Assembly: GCA_022113835.1 (NCBI GenBank)
Contig: JAILWY010000021.1
Coordinates: 6,944,001-7,008,000, forward strand
Length of the DNA: 64,000 nucleotides
Direction: 5' to 3'
DNA from: Atopsyche davidsoni
Lineage: Eukaryota; Arthropoda; Insecta; Trichoptera; Hydrobiosidae
This document shows positions 1 through 12,301 of the stretch, in pieces. Positions within the stretch are counted from its first letter, which is position 1. The number at the start of each line of letters is the position of its first letter. The notes under the pieces were generated by a model. That model did not search any database, was not told the origin of the DNA, and saw only the letters and a program-made list of their open reading frames with translations. Made by a program: the position numbers and the translations under genes.

Positions 1-2192
1 ATCAAACATTTTCGCACTCAATTTCAAGAGTAACTAAATTGCTGCGACGGCCTGTGTATTGAATACTTAAATATATTATTTCTGCTCATAAATATGCATT
101 AAATCAATATTTGGAGAAATTGGTAAAATTTAGCATGCCCGTATTGGTTTCGCAAAATACTGCTTATTTGTTGGAAAAACAGTTATATGGACTCAATGCG
201 TTATATGTTCCTATTTGGTATCTTTTGCACAGTTGTTAGGTGTATTTTGACCAACTGTGTTATATTTTCATCTATATGTTTTATTTTATAAGAAAAAATA
301 CAATTTTTTTACTGAAAATGAATAAGCACATAGATTTCTCAAGATTGTTGAAATTAATAAAACTGATTTTTTTACTTACAAACTTTATGTACATCTTGCA
401 TCTATTTATTTAAGCAAAAAATATTCATATATTATAATATTCACATGAATAATAATAATAATAATTATTGGACAAATCTTAGAATAATGAATTTGCTACA
501 TTATTATTTATATACGAGTATTTTGATCTATTGCTTTGCAAAAAAATGTTAACTATAAATCAATGAAAATTTATGGAATCGTCATACCATTTGGTATATC
601 TTGAGTTATTAAAAAATAGATTAAACTATCAATCATTTAAAATTGTCATTTAAACCAAAGAAGAAGATTTTTATTTGATCAAAGTATCGAGTGCGTAAAT
701 AAATTTTTGTTTTCCTCTTGATGTAAGAAAAAGGCTTTATAGAAATAAGTATTATATTTCATTGTCGTGGTTTTTTTTTGTTATATGACGTTAACTGGGA
801 AATAATTGCACTTAAAATAATTCAAACGGACAAAAAAATTACTTTAATTATTCTTCTCTTCAATAACTGGCTTGTTGGTTTCTTCTAACGTATAAATATA
901 TCGTTCCCATGCAATCTGCTTAGCAAGGCCGTTGCACTGCCAAGAGACCTCGCTCGAGGCAGGTCGATGGCTCTCCTACCCCAGGAAACAATTTGTGATC
1001 ACAGATTGTCATGAAGCAACAAAGAAAGTGAATCCATCACTATCTTATTGAATAAAAGTGATATGCATAGTACACGTGTATTTTTTTTATTTCAGACTCC
1101 TAAGAAAAAAACCTCTGGAAAAATTATTCTGACTTCATACCACTTCATATAAAAATATAAAAATATTATTCGTTAATTCCTTCTACAACATTGATTATAG
1201 TTTTAAAAAAAAATTCCATAAAAATAATAAAAAGTGATATATTAAAATAATTCTTACTACGAATAAAAAGCTAGCCAGTATTTGTAAATACGAAACGATT
1301 TTTTAAATTATCACAATTAAAGAGAAAATTAAAACTTCGAGCGCAACCGGTATTTTGAATTTTAATAAACTGGCTGAAACACACAGATTATAATGTCAAA
1401 ACTAGAGAACCATAGAAATGCATTATACGCGTAAAAATAGATAAATATTCGAAACTACGTGCAAGCATCGATGTGTGAAAAATCGGGCTGGGAACATTGC
1501 TAACAGTAATACAGAGGAAGGCGCACATTGCAGGTCGTTATATGGAGTGGAGGAGCTTTTATGTGAACGAACTTGCAGTGGATATCTCTCTAGGTATATC
1601 AGAACAAGAAAGAAAACTTATCAACTGGCAAAACCGGCTGCGTCTAACGGCTCCGAGAAAGACATCAGCATTTCTGCTACTCCGGGCTAAAGCGCTCCAA
1701 GAGGCGAATTTGTTTATTTTTTTAATCAAAAAAATGAACGAAGCCTCTTCACACAGTGGAAGCGAATTTGTTTATCCCATGTGTGATAAGTTTTTTTAAG
1801 AATTTCGTGAAAATGAAATCAACGTTGAATTTATTAACATGATTTTATTTTGTGATAAGGAAATGAAAACATGTCTAAGAGAAACCAAATATTTTACAAG
1901 TATCATCTTTGAGTTAAAGTATTTTTATCCGGAACTGGAAAACGGAATTCTTGTTATGGGTCATAAAATAATATGCTAGTAGTCTTGCAAAGTCTTGGGG
2001 TATTTAAAATAATTTCATAACGATCAAAAAGAAGATACCGAGATAATTCTTTTTAGATATTGATTTTTTTTTGTGAGTAACTTAAGAATTTTTTTTTTAA
2101 TGCAATCAAGAGTGTAAATTTTTTTTCTACAATAATAACAATGAATGCTTTCTTACACTATTTAAATGTTCTAGAAAGTTCATGTTAAGTCC
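1..2192. other. AT-rich non-coding stretch
   Basis: No gene is supported here. Open frames at about 1475-1799 overlap in two frames, lack splice or promoter context and have no recognisable domain. A slightly GC-richer patch near 920-1010 contains the 10-bp palindrome TGTGATCACA and has no other interpretation I can defend. A direct repeat GCGAATTTGTTTAT occurs at about 1703 and 1762. Confidence 0.6.
447..464. repeat. (AAT)n microsatellite
   Basis: Six tandem AAT units are seen directly. This is a short simple repeat in AT-rich intergenic DNA. Confidence 0.8.
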
Positions 2193-2520
2193 AGTTGTGG
2201 TGGGCTATAGAGCTGCGCAAGCGATGTCTCATAAAATGATTATATTTCAATAGTGGCCGGGCATAAGCGGATGTATCATGCATCAAACCTAAGCAGAGCC
2301 AACCGACATAATGATCGAACAAATGCTCAATAATCCAGAGACCACGGCTGAATGGCATAAAGGCAGAGAATGAGTTTCGAGTAATTTCTATCGAGTTTTC
2401 TATTCGCGCACTCGTCTCTCCGCGAACAAAATTAGAAATTTGTACTGCGACTTGCTCGCCGTATTGTGAATAAAGTCCTCTTCAGCCTTCAACTTGAACA
2501 ACTCTAGTGTGCTATCAACT
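2193..2520 (+). mobile_element. Probable solo LTR of a retrotransposon
   Basis: This 328-bp GC-richer block starts AGTTG and ends CAACT, a 5-bp terminal inverted repeat of the kind seen on insect Ty3/gypsy-type LTRs. An AATAAA polyadenylation hexamer (2469-2474) lies about 50 bp before the 3' end, as expected at an R-U5 boundary. No gag or pol reading frame flanks it, so if it is an LTR it is a solo remnant left by recombination. I found no convincing target-site duplication, which is the main weakness. It could instead be a GC-rich unique segment. Confidence 0.4.
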
Positions 2521-5500
2521 CTAAAGTGACACGATAGATATTTCGTATTGTATCAAAGAATTTATCGCAAAAAAAAAAAAAATCATGCTAATTTGACGCG
2601 TATAAATCAATAAATATTTTGCCACAAACTGCAAAAATACGAGTAGACGAATATTTGAATATGCGCAAGTTTATGATTTTGTTTAATTAATTTCGTAAAA
2701 AAATGTTATTTTTAGCAAAGCTGCATTTATTTTCAATAACGCACTGAGTTCAATTAAATGAATACGTGCATGTATATTTTAAAAAGTTCATTTTTCAGAA
2801 TGATATTGCAGCTATTAATATTTAACAATTTTGATTAAGAATTTTGTGCTTAATAAATATTTTAAGCATTGAAAACTGAACCACTGTCATTTTTACAATA
2901 AAACTTTAAATTAAATACGATACCATCATGTCATATTTACAATTATTTATATCATGAACTTAATAAAATTACATTTGAATTCAATTTCTATCTTACGAAA
3001 CCTGACATGTGCAATTTGAGAGGAATACGAAGTGTATCTAAAATATCTGTCTCATTTTTTAAAATAATTTAAAAATGAAAGCATCGGGTCGTTTTTTTTT
3101 AAAATTAATTTTAGCCTGTGCCTTGACTACGTCTATAGGCACAATGTGCGTTTCAGAGCATCGGAAATCAAATCAGTAGCGCAGGCGTCCCATTAAGCCC
3201 CCAGCCCGAGGTTCTCTAGGCACTCTCCCTAGTACAAGGCAGGTAGTAATCGAGCTGTAATCACATTCAGAAGGTATTATATATGAAAATCGATTAACAG
3301 CATAGCTGACCAGTGCGCCCATCAAACGAGAGCAAACTCAATTTATATTTATATACGCGAGTGGTCGGCACGCGGGCAAGAAAGTCGTCAGAGCTTTGGT
3401 TTATGATCGCCATGGTGTCTTTTTTCAATCGAAGTTGATTATGAATATGAAACCGAGCATTTTTTAAATTTAATTTATAGTGATTTCGTTTTTACGCCTG
3501 AAAATTTAGAGGATACTTGGAATTACCCAATTTCAAGTAATTCACTGTCTGAAATGTAAAATCTTTCGGTGAACGAAATTTATATGAAGACTTGAATACT
3601 CCAAAAAAGTATTCAAGTGTATGGATAGTTTCAATATATTTCTGATCCGCCGAAATGCAAGCCTTACTTTTTTTGCAATATCATCTGCGTTATCATATGC
3701 ATTATATTATATTTAATTAAGTCCGTGACTGTATCAATTATATCGTCAGTACTTTTAAAAGGTATTTTCAAGAGAAAATATCGACTAAAGTAATTTAATA
3801 GATGCAGAACATGAAATTTATTGTTGCAATGTTATTCACCGCGTAGGTCGTACTGGTCGCGCATAATTGTTATTGGGACCAATTATCGAGAAACGGTCGA
3901 AGACACGTTATCGTTTTGATAATCAGATTGGCTTTTATTACGATCCGAGAGTATAAAAATCGAGCGGTGGCATCGCGATCGATCGGGCCCGAGACGACTT
4001 TCTAAAAAACAAGTGTTTCTAATTACAATTGATCTTGCTGTATATTAAATGATCAGAGTGATTATTGTCTTTTAAAAATATAAAATAGAAATTCGTGTTT
4101 TAAAGTAAATGCATTGAGGCTGTGCTCAAAAATAACAAGGTCGAAAAAATAAAAATAAATAACCGGTCGTTGCAACATAACCGTCTCGTGAATTTAAAAA
4201 AAAACTAAATGTATTATATTTATACATTTATAACAATAAAAATACTATTTTTTTATAAATTTATTTAAATCAATTATTGCACTTAAAGAATGTAATACAA
4301 TAAACTAGATATTTTACAAAAAAATATTTCAAAATACGATTGATTTATATGAATTATTCAATACAATTTATTTATTAAATGTGATGTATGAAGATTGCGG
4401 GAATTCCGTTATAAAAATTAATAGAAAATAAACCCGAGAACATTATTTGATTCTTAGTACATATCAAATTTCAATTTCATCATTTTGATGCTTATGAGAG
4501 ATAATTACAGTAAAGGTATTATTGATATACAGACACAAAGTCGATAAAATTTCACAATTTTTATTTGATTGAAAACGAAACACAATTAAATCGAAGAGTA
4601 ATACAAAAATAAATAACTGAGAAAAACTTTAATTATTTTAAAAGACTGCCACGATTTCGAGCTAATTAAATGTAAAAACCGGGTTATAGACGTAGAAATT
4701 ATATGATTGGGAAGATCAGCCGATCTCCATACTTGACTTCATGGGAATTTTTTTCCTCTCATAGCCCCGTGTGCCGTATTGTTTTATTGCACAACTTTAG
4801 CCTACGAAGCATTATGGAATAATTACCTCTGCAGAAACGAGACCCACTCGGTGCTATTGTAATTAATTGGTCGTGACTTACTGACTACTTAATCCAGCGC
4901 CGGACTGAGAGACTTGCTAAACAGATGAGAGACTAAGGAGTCTGAGGAGACTTGATGAAGGCATCACACGACCTGGAGGTTCAATCCAGAGTTGCTATCT
5001 ATACTATAACCTCACACAAAGTTTTTCCATTTCCATGGGTGGTGTTGCTATTCCATATTAAAAGTATCATACTTAAGGCACGACTCAGAGTAAAGATCCT
5101 CAGAGCAGCAAAGTTAGGTTGTTGTCCTTTTCTTTAGTAAGTGTAATACATGTTGTGAATCAATCCAAAAAGCCACGTATCCTTCAAACCTGTTTTATTA
5201 AAGATTCAACGAGAAGTTTTATTTCTTGAACACAACCAGACAGTGAAGAATTAGATTAGTGGCGAGCTAACTTTTATGAATTGATATTTAAAGGTTAATT
5301 GGGAAACATCAAATAAATTTACCATTTAAATCAGTTTAAAAAAATTTAACGACTTTTTACCAATAAATTATTATTACTAATATTCTATCCAATAAGCATG
5401 TATATCTTTTTTTATATTTTAACTTTAAAATGTACAAGGGGTAATAAATATTGCCAGTTCAGCCCTGCAAGCGTACATGTTCTCACACGCCTGGTGCGAG

Positions 5501-6505
5501 TTACCAAATCGTTTAATTATTATTTAAACTATGGGAAACTGAAAAAAATAACGAGAACCCATAAAGATTCTAAACGAAAAATTATTTTGAATAGAGTCAT
5601 TAGGTTTTTATAAAAGATTTTCAGCATTTAATTTAGAGCTGGGCGAAATTTCTACAAACAAGTATTAAAGATAATGGTATATTTTTTCGATAAAAAATCT
5701 ACTTTTTATTATTTTGTTAAATATCCCTAAGTTTGGTGGTTAATTTATTTGAGTATTTAGTTAAAAAAATATTCTTGGATATTTTAAGTTTTGATAAACC
5801 CGTTCAAATAATCCTTTCTAGCAACATTGAAATGATAATCATTTATATAAACCAAGTTGTTTATTTTGATTAACATCGAAATATTTGCTTTTGTGAATTA
5901 TTCACAGAATATTCTATCAATTTATAATTTCATAAAACCTTTCCCTTTTTTGGGTTATTTTATGTTTTATAAAACACCTTATGTTGTCAAATTAAGCCTA
6001 ATTTCGTAAAAAAAAAACACGATTTTTTTGTCAATTTTACTTTCAGTTGCCTTCACTTCTTATTGTTTCCTTTATTTTTACACGAAAATCACAAAGCGCA
6101 TCCTCTCTAAGTTTGTCAGTTAAATTTATCGAAATAATAAAAGTGTATTGATGCTTATTTTATCAATTATGTTAGAAAGAAACTGTTGTATTTAACAAAT
6201 AATAAATATATGCCATATTTATAATATGTGATTATTGGCGTTAAGTCTTTATATTATTGTTGTCATGGATTCAAAGTAAAATAAAACAATTTTGATCATT
6301 AATCAAAAAAATGATGTCTAAATTTATCTTATGTTATATGAATTATTTATCGATTAACGTATTTGGCTTCTATATAAAATATTCAAGAAAAGTCACGTTT
6401 AAATTTGACGTCATTTCAAAATAAATAATACTTTGACATATACTTGATACCAAAACCACCACACGTTCGTAAGTTACAGTTTTGCAAGCTTAATATACAA
6501 CTTAC
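2521..6505. other. Non-coding stretch with scattered GC-rich patches
   Basis: No reading frame here has coding character. GC-richer patches lie near 3120-3260, 3330-3410 and 3900-4000. The last contains TATAAAAA at 3952 with an inverted CCAAT (ATTGG) about 23 bp upstream, which looks promoter-like, but no initiator or downstream exon was recognised. ORFs at 4952-5137 and 5398-5613 look random. Confidence 0.5.
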
Positions 6506-6698
6506 CCTCATCATGATCGAACGCGTACTTTACCGCAAAATCTTGACGATCACAATAAACAACAACCAATATATAAAACACAAAACACAATTCACAAAAA
6601 GGACAGCGAAACAACTTCAACGCACTGCCCAAGCTGTAAAAGTTCACAAAAAGCGCCAATATAGCTGAAATAGCGCCGATACAGCTAATGTAGACGGT
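6506..6698 (-). CDS. Candidate internal exon, hydrophobic protein
   Basis: On the minus strand a good acceptor (polypyrimidine then TTTACCAG) is followed by 193 open bases and a perfect donor (GAGG|GTAAGT). The 64 codons enter in phase 0 and leave in phase 1. The peptide has two hydrophobic, membrane-like stretches with several cysteines, the second running into a CDR tripeptide. No ATG is available in frame upstream, so it could only be an internal exon. Alternatively it is a non-coding first exon, because the CpG-rich block just upstream looks like a promoter. I do not recognise the protein family. Confidence 0.25.
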
Positions 6699-6900
6699 CT
6701 GGTAAACAGTAAAGCGGCTGTAGCGCCGGCGTCCGCTGCAGTGCCGTCTGTGCGGAATCCAAAGTTCGTTTGCCACGCAATTAGGTCAGGGCCGATTCTT
6801 ATATCGCTTCTCCTACCCTTTCTTCGCGCCGCGCCGGTCGTCTCTGGTCCGTTGACTTCGCGGATTGTCGAGCTCGCTACTGGATTTCTTTTGTGGGGAT
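6650..6900. promoter_or_regulatory. CpG-rich island, possible promoter
   Basis: This segment is much richer in GC and in CG dinucleotides than the DNA on either side. It carries an imperfect tandem repeat of 19 bp (6652-6670 and 6671-6689, core AGCGCC...AGCT). A strong minus-strand donor sits at 6505, which would fit a transcript starting in the island and running left. No TATA box or TCAGT initiator was found. It could also be a conserved enhancer. Confidence 0.3.
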
Positions 6901-7065
6901 TAATTTATTATGAATTAGTAAAAATAAAAATTACACTATGCGTGCTGCAAATATATATTGTGGCAGGTTTCAGGTGCAGTTTTTGTTTGGCAAATGTGCA
7001 GCGCATTGCACTTACAGTGTTTTCCTTGCGGGCGTAGTTTTCTTCTGATGTTAAATTTGATCGAT

Positions 7066-7272
7066 CAAATATTGAAAATTGACTAAAGAAACTCATAAAA
7101 AAATATCATCGTGATTTGTGTTTAATAAATTTAATTGGTATAATTAGTACGTTGTTTCTTCTACTAGTGATTCGTTGGTATAATTGGTAATGCACCGGTC
7201 ATGTAAGCTTGGGGATGTGGGTTCAAATCCCACACAAATCACGATGATATGAGTTTCTTTAATCAATATTTG
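7066..7272. repeat. Inverted repeat enclosing a tRNA-like sequence
   Basis: The left arm (7066-7120) and right arm (7233-7272) are reverse complements apart from two short insertions in the left arm. Shared blocks are CAAATATTGA, CTAAAGAAACTCAT and ATCATCGTGATTTGTG. The tRNA-like unit lies in the loop and its 3' acceptor strand forms the inner end of the right arm. A partial direct duplication of the tRNA 5' half (TTGGTATAATT) occurs at about 7134 and 7175. The arrangement looks like two repeat copies inserted head to head, or a foldback element that captured a tRNA. Confidence 0.7.
7169..7241 (+). pseudogene. tRNA-Thr(TGT)-like pseudogene / SINE head, copy 1
   Basis: A 73-nt cloverleaf can be drawn: acceptor GATTCGT/ACAAATC (one mismatch), D-stem GTAT/ATGC with GG in the loop, anticodon loop CATGTAA, T-arm GTGGG-TTCAAAT-CCCAC (perfect), and discriminator A. 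The internal B box GGTTCAAATCC is an exact consensus match. The anticodon would be TGT (Thr), but position 33 is A instead of the near-invariant U, so a working tRNA is unlikely. The same A33 occurs in the copy at 14.8 kb and the 3' flanks are shared, which points to a dispersed tRNA-derived repeat. Confidence 0.6.
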
Positions 7273-8604
7273 AAAAAAATGTACTTTATCATTATCAATC
7301 AATCAAACCTGTATAGGCAAAATCGTACTTCCTGTGAGACGGTCTTCACAAAAATCAATAATATATTAAATTTAATCATTTTAGTTCACATGAAATTGCA
7401 TTTCTCAGTTATATTTGTCCTCAACAATGAATAAAATAGTATTTTAATATTTATAAGCAAGCAATTTTTTTTGGTAAAAACTGATAAAATTTAAATGGAT
7501 TTTCAATATACGTAAAATTTAATTGAATTGAACAGAATGTCTTTTATAACTGGGAACATTTAAATGGTAATTGCAGACTCACATTCAATGCATGGTAATT
7601 GTTTTTACAGAGAAAGTTATCAAATTTTCGCATATGTGTAAAAAATAGATCTTTTGAACCATGCAAAATGCCATGCATTTTTCCTTGATACGCCAACCGT
7701 ACACTGAAACGTTTAAATTTCGTTGTAGTAAAAGTAAATTTTATAAGATATTAATTGAGTTGTGAATTAGAAAGACAGTAAATTAGTAAAAATAAAAGAA
7801 TCATTTATCGAACAATGAAATAATACGATGAATTTCTTTTTTACGCAATACGTTTCTTGCATGCTGTTAATAGTTATCCATCAGCAAAGCTAACGTAAAT
7901 TAACAGATAACGGAGAAATTGTATGAGATAATAATTCACGTTGCGTCTGTCAGTAATAAACAATATAATTAATTTTACAATTTTTACATCATTTATTTTC
8001 TAATAATAAAAAAACTTAATAATAATACTAAGGAGCTAATAACTCATTTAATAGCAAAATAAAATCATGTGTATTCATGTGACGTACTCGTAGAATACAT
8101 TTATCAATGATACGTGAATATTATTGTATTATTAATAGTACAAGAGAAAATCAAATTGTATATTAGATCTGTAAATGTTGGTCGCGTATTAATGCAGAAT
8201 ATGTCGAGTACATATTTAGCAGGTAGGCATTTGTTCAATTTTAGTTATATTTTCTGAAACCGATCGTATGTATAAATAAAGTTAATTATTCAAAAAAATA
8301 AGTTATCTTTATCCTATTTTCTGCAATCCTAAAAAACAACAGTTTTCATCCGTCCGCTCTATGGTAAAACAATATTTTATAAATATCTACATGTTAGCTT
8401 AAAAAAATGAATACGTGAGAGACAGTACGAGTAGTAATTATTTGGATTTTCAGTTTGGCCGTTATCTGTCTCGAATGGCTGAGCTCGCAGCGGATTAATG
8501 GCTTTCCGAAATTTCAGCTTTTTCCAATTTCACGGTTCACATGTGAAACACACATATGCACTGAGAAGAGTAAAACTACCTCACTCTCATCTTACACCCG
8601 AGGG
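7273..8604. other. AT-rich non-coding stretch
   Basis: I see nothing identifiable in this interval. The ORF at 7249-7434 overlaps the inverted-repeat arm and is not coding-like. Confidence 0.6.
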
Positions 8605-8670
8605 CAGGGGCTCCCAAAGTGTGGGTCGCGAGCCGATTTAGGGTGGGTTGCGTTAATATGCAAATATTAC
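8605..8670 (+). mobile_element. hAT-like terminal sequence (decayed)
   Basis: The block begins CAGGGGCTCCCAAAGTGTG and continues GGTCGCGAGCC. This resembles the CAGGGGTTCCCAAACTGTGGGTCGCGACC type of end found on some hAT elements and their MITEs. It is GC-rich against an AT-rich background. No opposite terminus or transposase was recognised. A related segment lies in direct orientation about 1 kb downstream. Confidence 0.4.
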
Positions 8671-9657
8671 ATACATATTCCCATATAATCTGAGGAGCAT
8701 CTGTACAACATTTTTTTTTCAGTTTTACAAAACCACGGCTTGTATAACTGCAGTGAGAGAATTTTGTACATTTTAGATTTTTATTAAAAAGTTGTATTTT
8801 TATTATTATATTCTCCGCACGTATATATTAAATAAACTCGTGCAGGAATTAAAGAAAAAAATATATTTTTGTATATATTTTAATTTATCAATATCTTTTT
8901 ATGTACAAATTATCAAAAATTAACATTCAGCTTTTAAAATATTTTTTTATACCAAAAATGTAAGAAATTATATAATAAAAGCTGTTTCAACAATACACAA
9001 AAGGGATTTTCAAAAAAAATTTAAGAGCTAGGTAAAATATTTGGTGTGCAAGTATATGATTTTTAATTGTGCTTAATCAAGTGTCCGATAATTAGATATT
9101 ATATTTCACGAATATAAATAATATATGATTTTATTTTTAATTTTACAAATTTTCATGAAAATGGCTACACCTTCATAAAGGTTGATTTTTATTTAATATT
9201 TTTGTATTGAATTCTTCATTGAAGCTTGTTCGTCGATCATAAAGTACTCCCTTCGCAGTTTTTTTATTTTTAGTTTATTAATATACCGAGTTTCATATTT
9301 CCACAAGGTATCGTTAGCATTAGTAGGCTGTCTTCAACGTCATTAGAAGTATCTAATAATGATACATTAAATAAACGCTGTTGTTTTCTATGTTTGATTA
9401 TACACTTCAAATTTTATAAATGTACGCTCTACTTTTGTTGATATCTCGTCAGTAAAAAAACAGTACTGCAGTACATTTCATAAGTCTGTAAAGTGTTTTA
9501 CTTCAAAGTGGTTACATTATATTAACGTAAAATTTTAAAATAGAAAAAAAATTACAGTTTAATCGATGAAAATAATTAAACAGTTAAATGCCCGTATTAA
9601 TTTTATTAAAATTATTATTTTTGTATATAGGTTTCAGGTGTTGAAACATTTATGCAG
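8671..9657. other. AT-rich spacer between two related repeats
   Basis: About 1 kb of AT-rich sequence lies between two segments that resemble each other. It may be the eroded body of the element whose end is at 8605. No open transposase frame remains. Confidence 0.35.
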
Positions 9658-9702
9658 GCGTGTGGTCGACTATGAGTTGGTTGCGTAACTTAAAATATTA
9701 CC
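9658..9702 (+). repeat. Direct-repeat relative of the 8605 terminus
   Basis: GCGTGTGGTCGAC followed by GTTGGTTGCGTAACTTA and AATATTAC parallels GTGTGGGTCGCGAG, GGGTTGCGTTAAT and AATATTAC at 8621-8670. Order and orientation are conserved. It is probably a second decayed copy of the same repeat. Confidence 0.45.
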
Positions 9703-9865
9703 ATATTATATAAAAAAAATACAAAAGTATTTTTCTTTAATGTTGTGTTATAAAAAAAAACTTTCAAAACTGTCGTTTTCCTGAATGGAGAATGACATGT
9801 GATTCTATGCCTGAAGTATAACAGATTGGGCATTTATATTTGTGTGAAAACTAGAGCTTGATTAC

Positions 9866-9947
9866 CAGAAGAACAATCTTGATTCTGACAAGTGACATTT
9901 CTTATTCTCTTCCCCGAAGCACTTCCACAAGTTGCATCATTTTCCTT
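9866..9947 (-). CDS. Candidate exon with thrombospondin type-1-like motif
   Basis: On the minus strand, TTCTGTCAG acceptor and TTCTG|GTAATC donor frame an 82-nt open segment (phase 0 in, phase 1 out). Its 27 codons include TCGSASGKRIRNVTC followed by QNQDC. The spacing TCGxxxGxRxRxVxC is the core of thrombospondin type-1 repeats found in ADAMTS-like and matricellular proteins. The usual tryptophans would have to lie on the preceding exon, and I could not find one. It may be a real exon of a gene extending beyond what I can assemble, a decayed exon, or coincidence. Confidence 0.3.
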
Positions 9948-11422
9948 CTGACAGAACAGACAATAGCCGTTCTTACGAAGCGATTGTCTCCGAATAGGAC
10001 TGAACTCTAAACCTATTTGCAATTAAGTCACAAAGTTCCCAACGCACCTTACGTAATAATATTATTATATTATATAAAGGCTTTCTTTTTTATCATTGTT
10101 ACGGTATATTGAATAAAAGAACTTAGATAATCCAAAATGCTTGCATTGCTAGAGAGTTTCTTAAATCGCTGTTATAATTCTTCACAGAGATCGTAATCTA
10201 TTCCTATTAATTAAATCTAAATTAAATCAGATACTTTTTAAAATAATGCGTGAGCGTAACCAAGCCTCAAAATTTTCAGCTTTTTAATGTATGCATGCGT
10301 TTAATGTGATTTTCATGTTATTCAACAAAATTTTGACCGCAAGTGTCATAATAATTTCCCTTAAACGCTTTTACTTTCAATGTCGATAAATAATAATGTG
10401 TGCGCGACAATCAAAATAAAATCAGGAATAACGATGTATTCATTCAACCACTTGCCGAGGTCTGGCCGAGATGATATGAGCTTCAAATCGATACTTCCTT
10501 CCATTTCAAATTCTGTGGTCAACTTTCTTTAGAAACCACCATAACTGTCAGTTTCACTTTACACGTACTTAAGTTATCTAAAAAACACCCGCATTATCTG
10601 AAGAAAGGTTAGGCTATCTTTACGAACCGGAAGAACCTTTATTAACTCGTACAAACAAAAACAACAACTCCTCACCTCAGATTTTCTATGTGAAACCATT
10701 TTACCTTATTTTCAAATAAAAAAAGCATTAATCATCGTGCGTTTGATCTCTTATTGCGTGCCACTCACATAATACGTATTTCTGACTGCTTTTCTTTGAA
10801 TAAAACGAAAATACTTAATCACAAATAATTAAAAAGTGAAATTATTTTTCTTTTCTCTTGCCGACGAATATAATTTATAGCTCTTAATACGCAATGCCAT
10901 AAACAAGTTGAAGATAAAGCACTGAGTATATTAATGCTGTGTTTCAACGGAATGTATCCAAAATAAAAAAAAAAAACGCACTAGATTTTTAGGAGTGGCT
11001 TGTATTTTGTAAGGACAACAAGAAGAAATATTATATATATTGTTAAACTTAAACGCATAGCAAGATATATGTACCTAAATTACATAATTTGGAATAAGTT
11101 CATTAATGAATTTTGCTTTCTTAGAATAAGTATACGAAAATTTTATTTTATTTAGGCGTAATATAATTTACCTTCTAGATAAAATCTCTACAAAAATATT
11201 CACTAAAAAAGTTTTAAGTTTTCCCAATTTTAAAAGACGTGGATATGAAAATTCCACTTTAAATGTCGGTCCAACATAATAAACGTGATATTTACACAAC
11301 TTACGATTTTCAAAACAATAATCCACTTGACATCAATCATTCGCAATTATGCATATTTAATAAAGAATACACACGCCAACCAGTCTTCTTAAATGCAGGT
11401 ACCGGTGCATCTAATTGGCTAA

Positions 11423-11454
11423 GACAATAATTAAACTTTTGTTTAATTATTGTC
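11423..11454. repeat. Perfect 14-bp hairpin
   Basis: GACAATAATTAAAC, TTTT, GTTTAATTATTGTC: two 14-base arms pair without mismatch around a 4-base loop. No flanking duplication was seen. It may be a MITE core or a chance AT-rich palindrome. Confidence 0.85.
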
Positions 11455-12301
11455 AGTTCAAGAATAAGCTTTTAGAAAATACTGAAATAAATGTATCCAC
11501 GAAGAAAAATATAGTCTGATAGTAATTTATTAATAATAAAATCACTCATGATGATGACGAGTGTAGTTGATTTTATAAACTGTGTTAATGCAATTTTTTC
11601 GATATTAATGTACAGTGACATCTTTATTTTTCAGTTTTTCAGTTACGCTTTAATTCTTAGTCTATTGTTATGAATCCGTAAAAAAAAACTTCAGATAAAA
11701 TAATTGTCCACTGATTTTTGTATATTTTATTATATTGTATTGTTCCGCTTGGCTAATAAAGATCTGAGATGAATCGAAACGTCTTTCTTGTGCAAATAGC
11801 TTAAAAAATACTACATCAAAAATAGTTAAAACAAAATATTTACAAATTAAATCGCCATGCTCATTGAGAGTATCGCGTGAATTATTTATAATACAAGAAA
11901 TTTTCGTTAAATTTTATCACAGGTTTTTTAACATTTGGCTTTATATAAATCATTATTAAAATATATTGAATTATTTGAGGGTCTGCAGAATTTTTGTGCT
12001 TGTTGGTTTAATTTTTGTATACGATGTGCAGATCAGAGTACTTGAAGTCCCCTGTTATACTACGTCACAAAAACGCAGTTTCGATCCGTGATATCGAATC
12101 CAACAATGAAACTTCGTTTAGATCAATTATAGGCTTTTTAAAATGCTTCACATTGTAAACAGTCCGCGGATGGAGAAAGTCTCGTGCCACACATCTGGAG
12201 ACAACGACTCATCTTTATTCATCATCAGCTTTTCCAGCCAGACCCTGGTAGTAACTAAAATGAAACCCAATCAATAATTAATAAATAAAATAAGTATTGA
12301 T

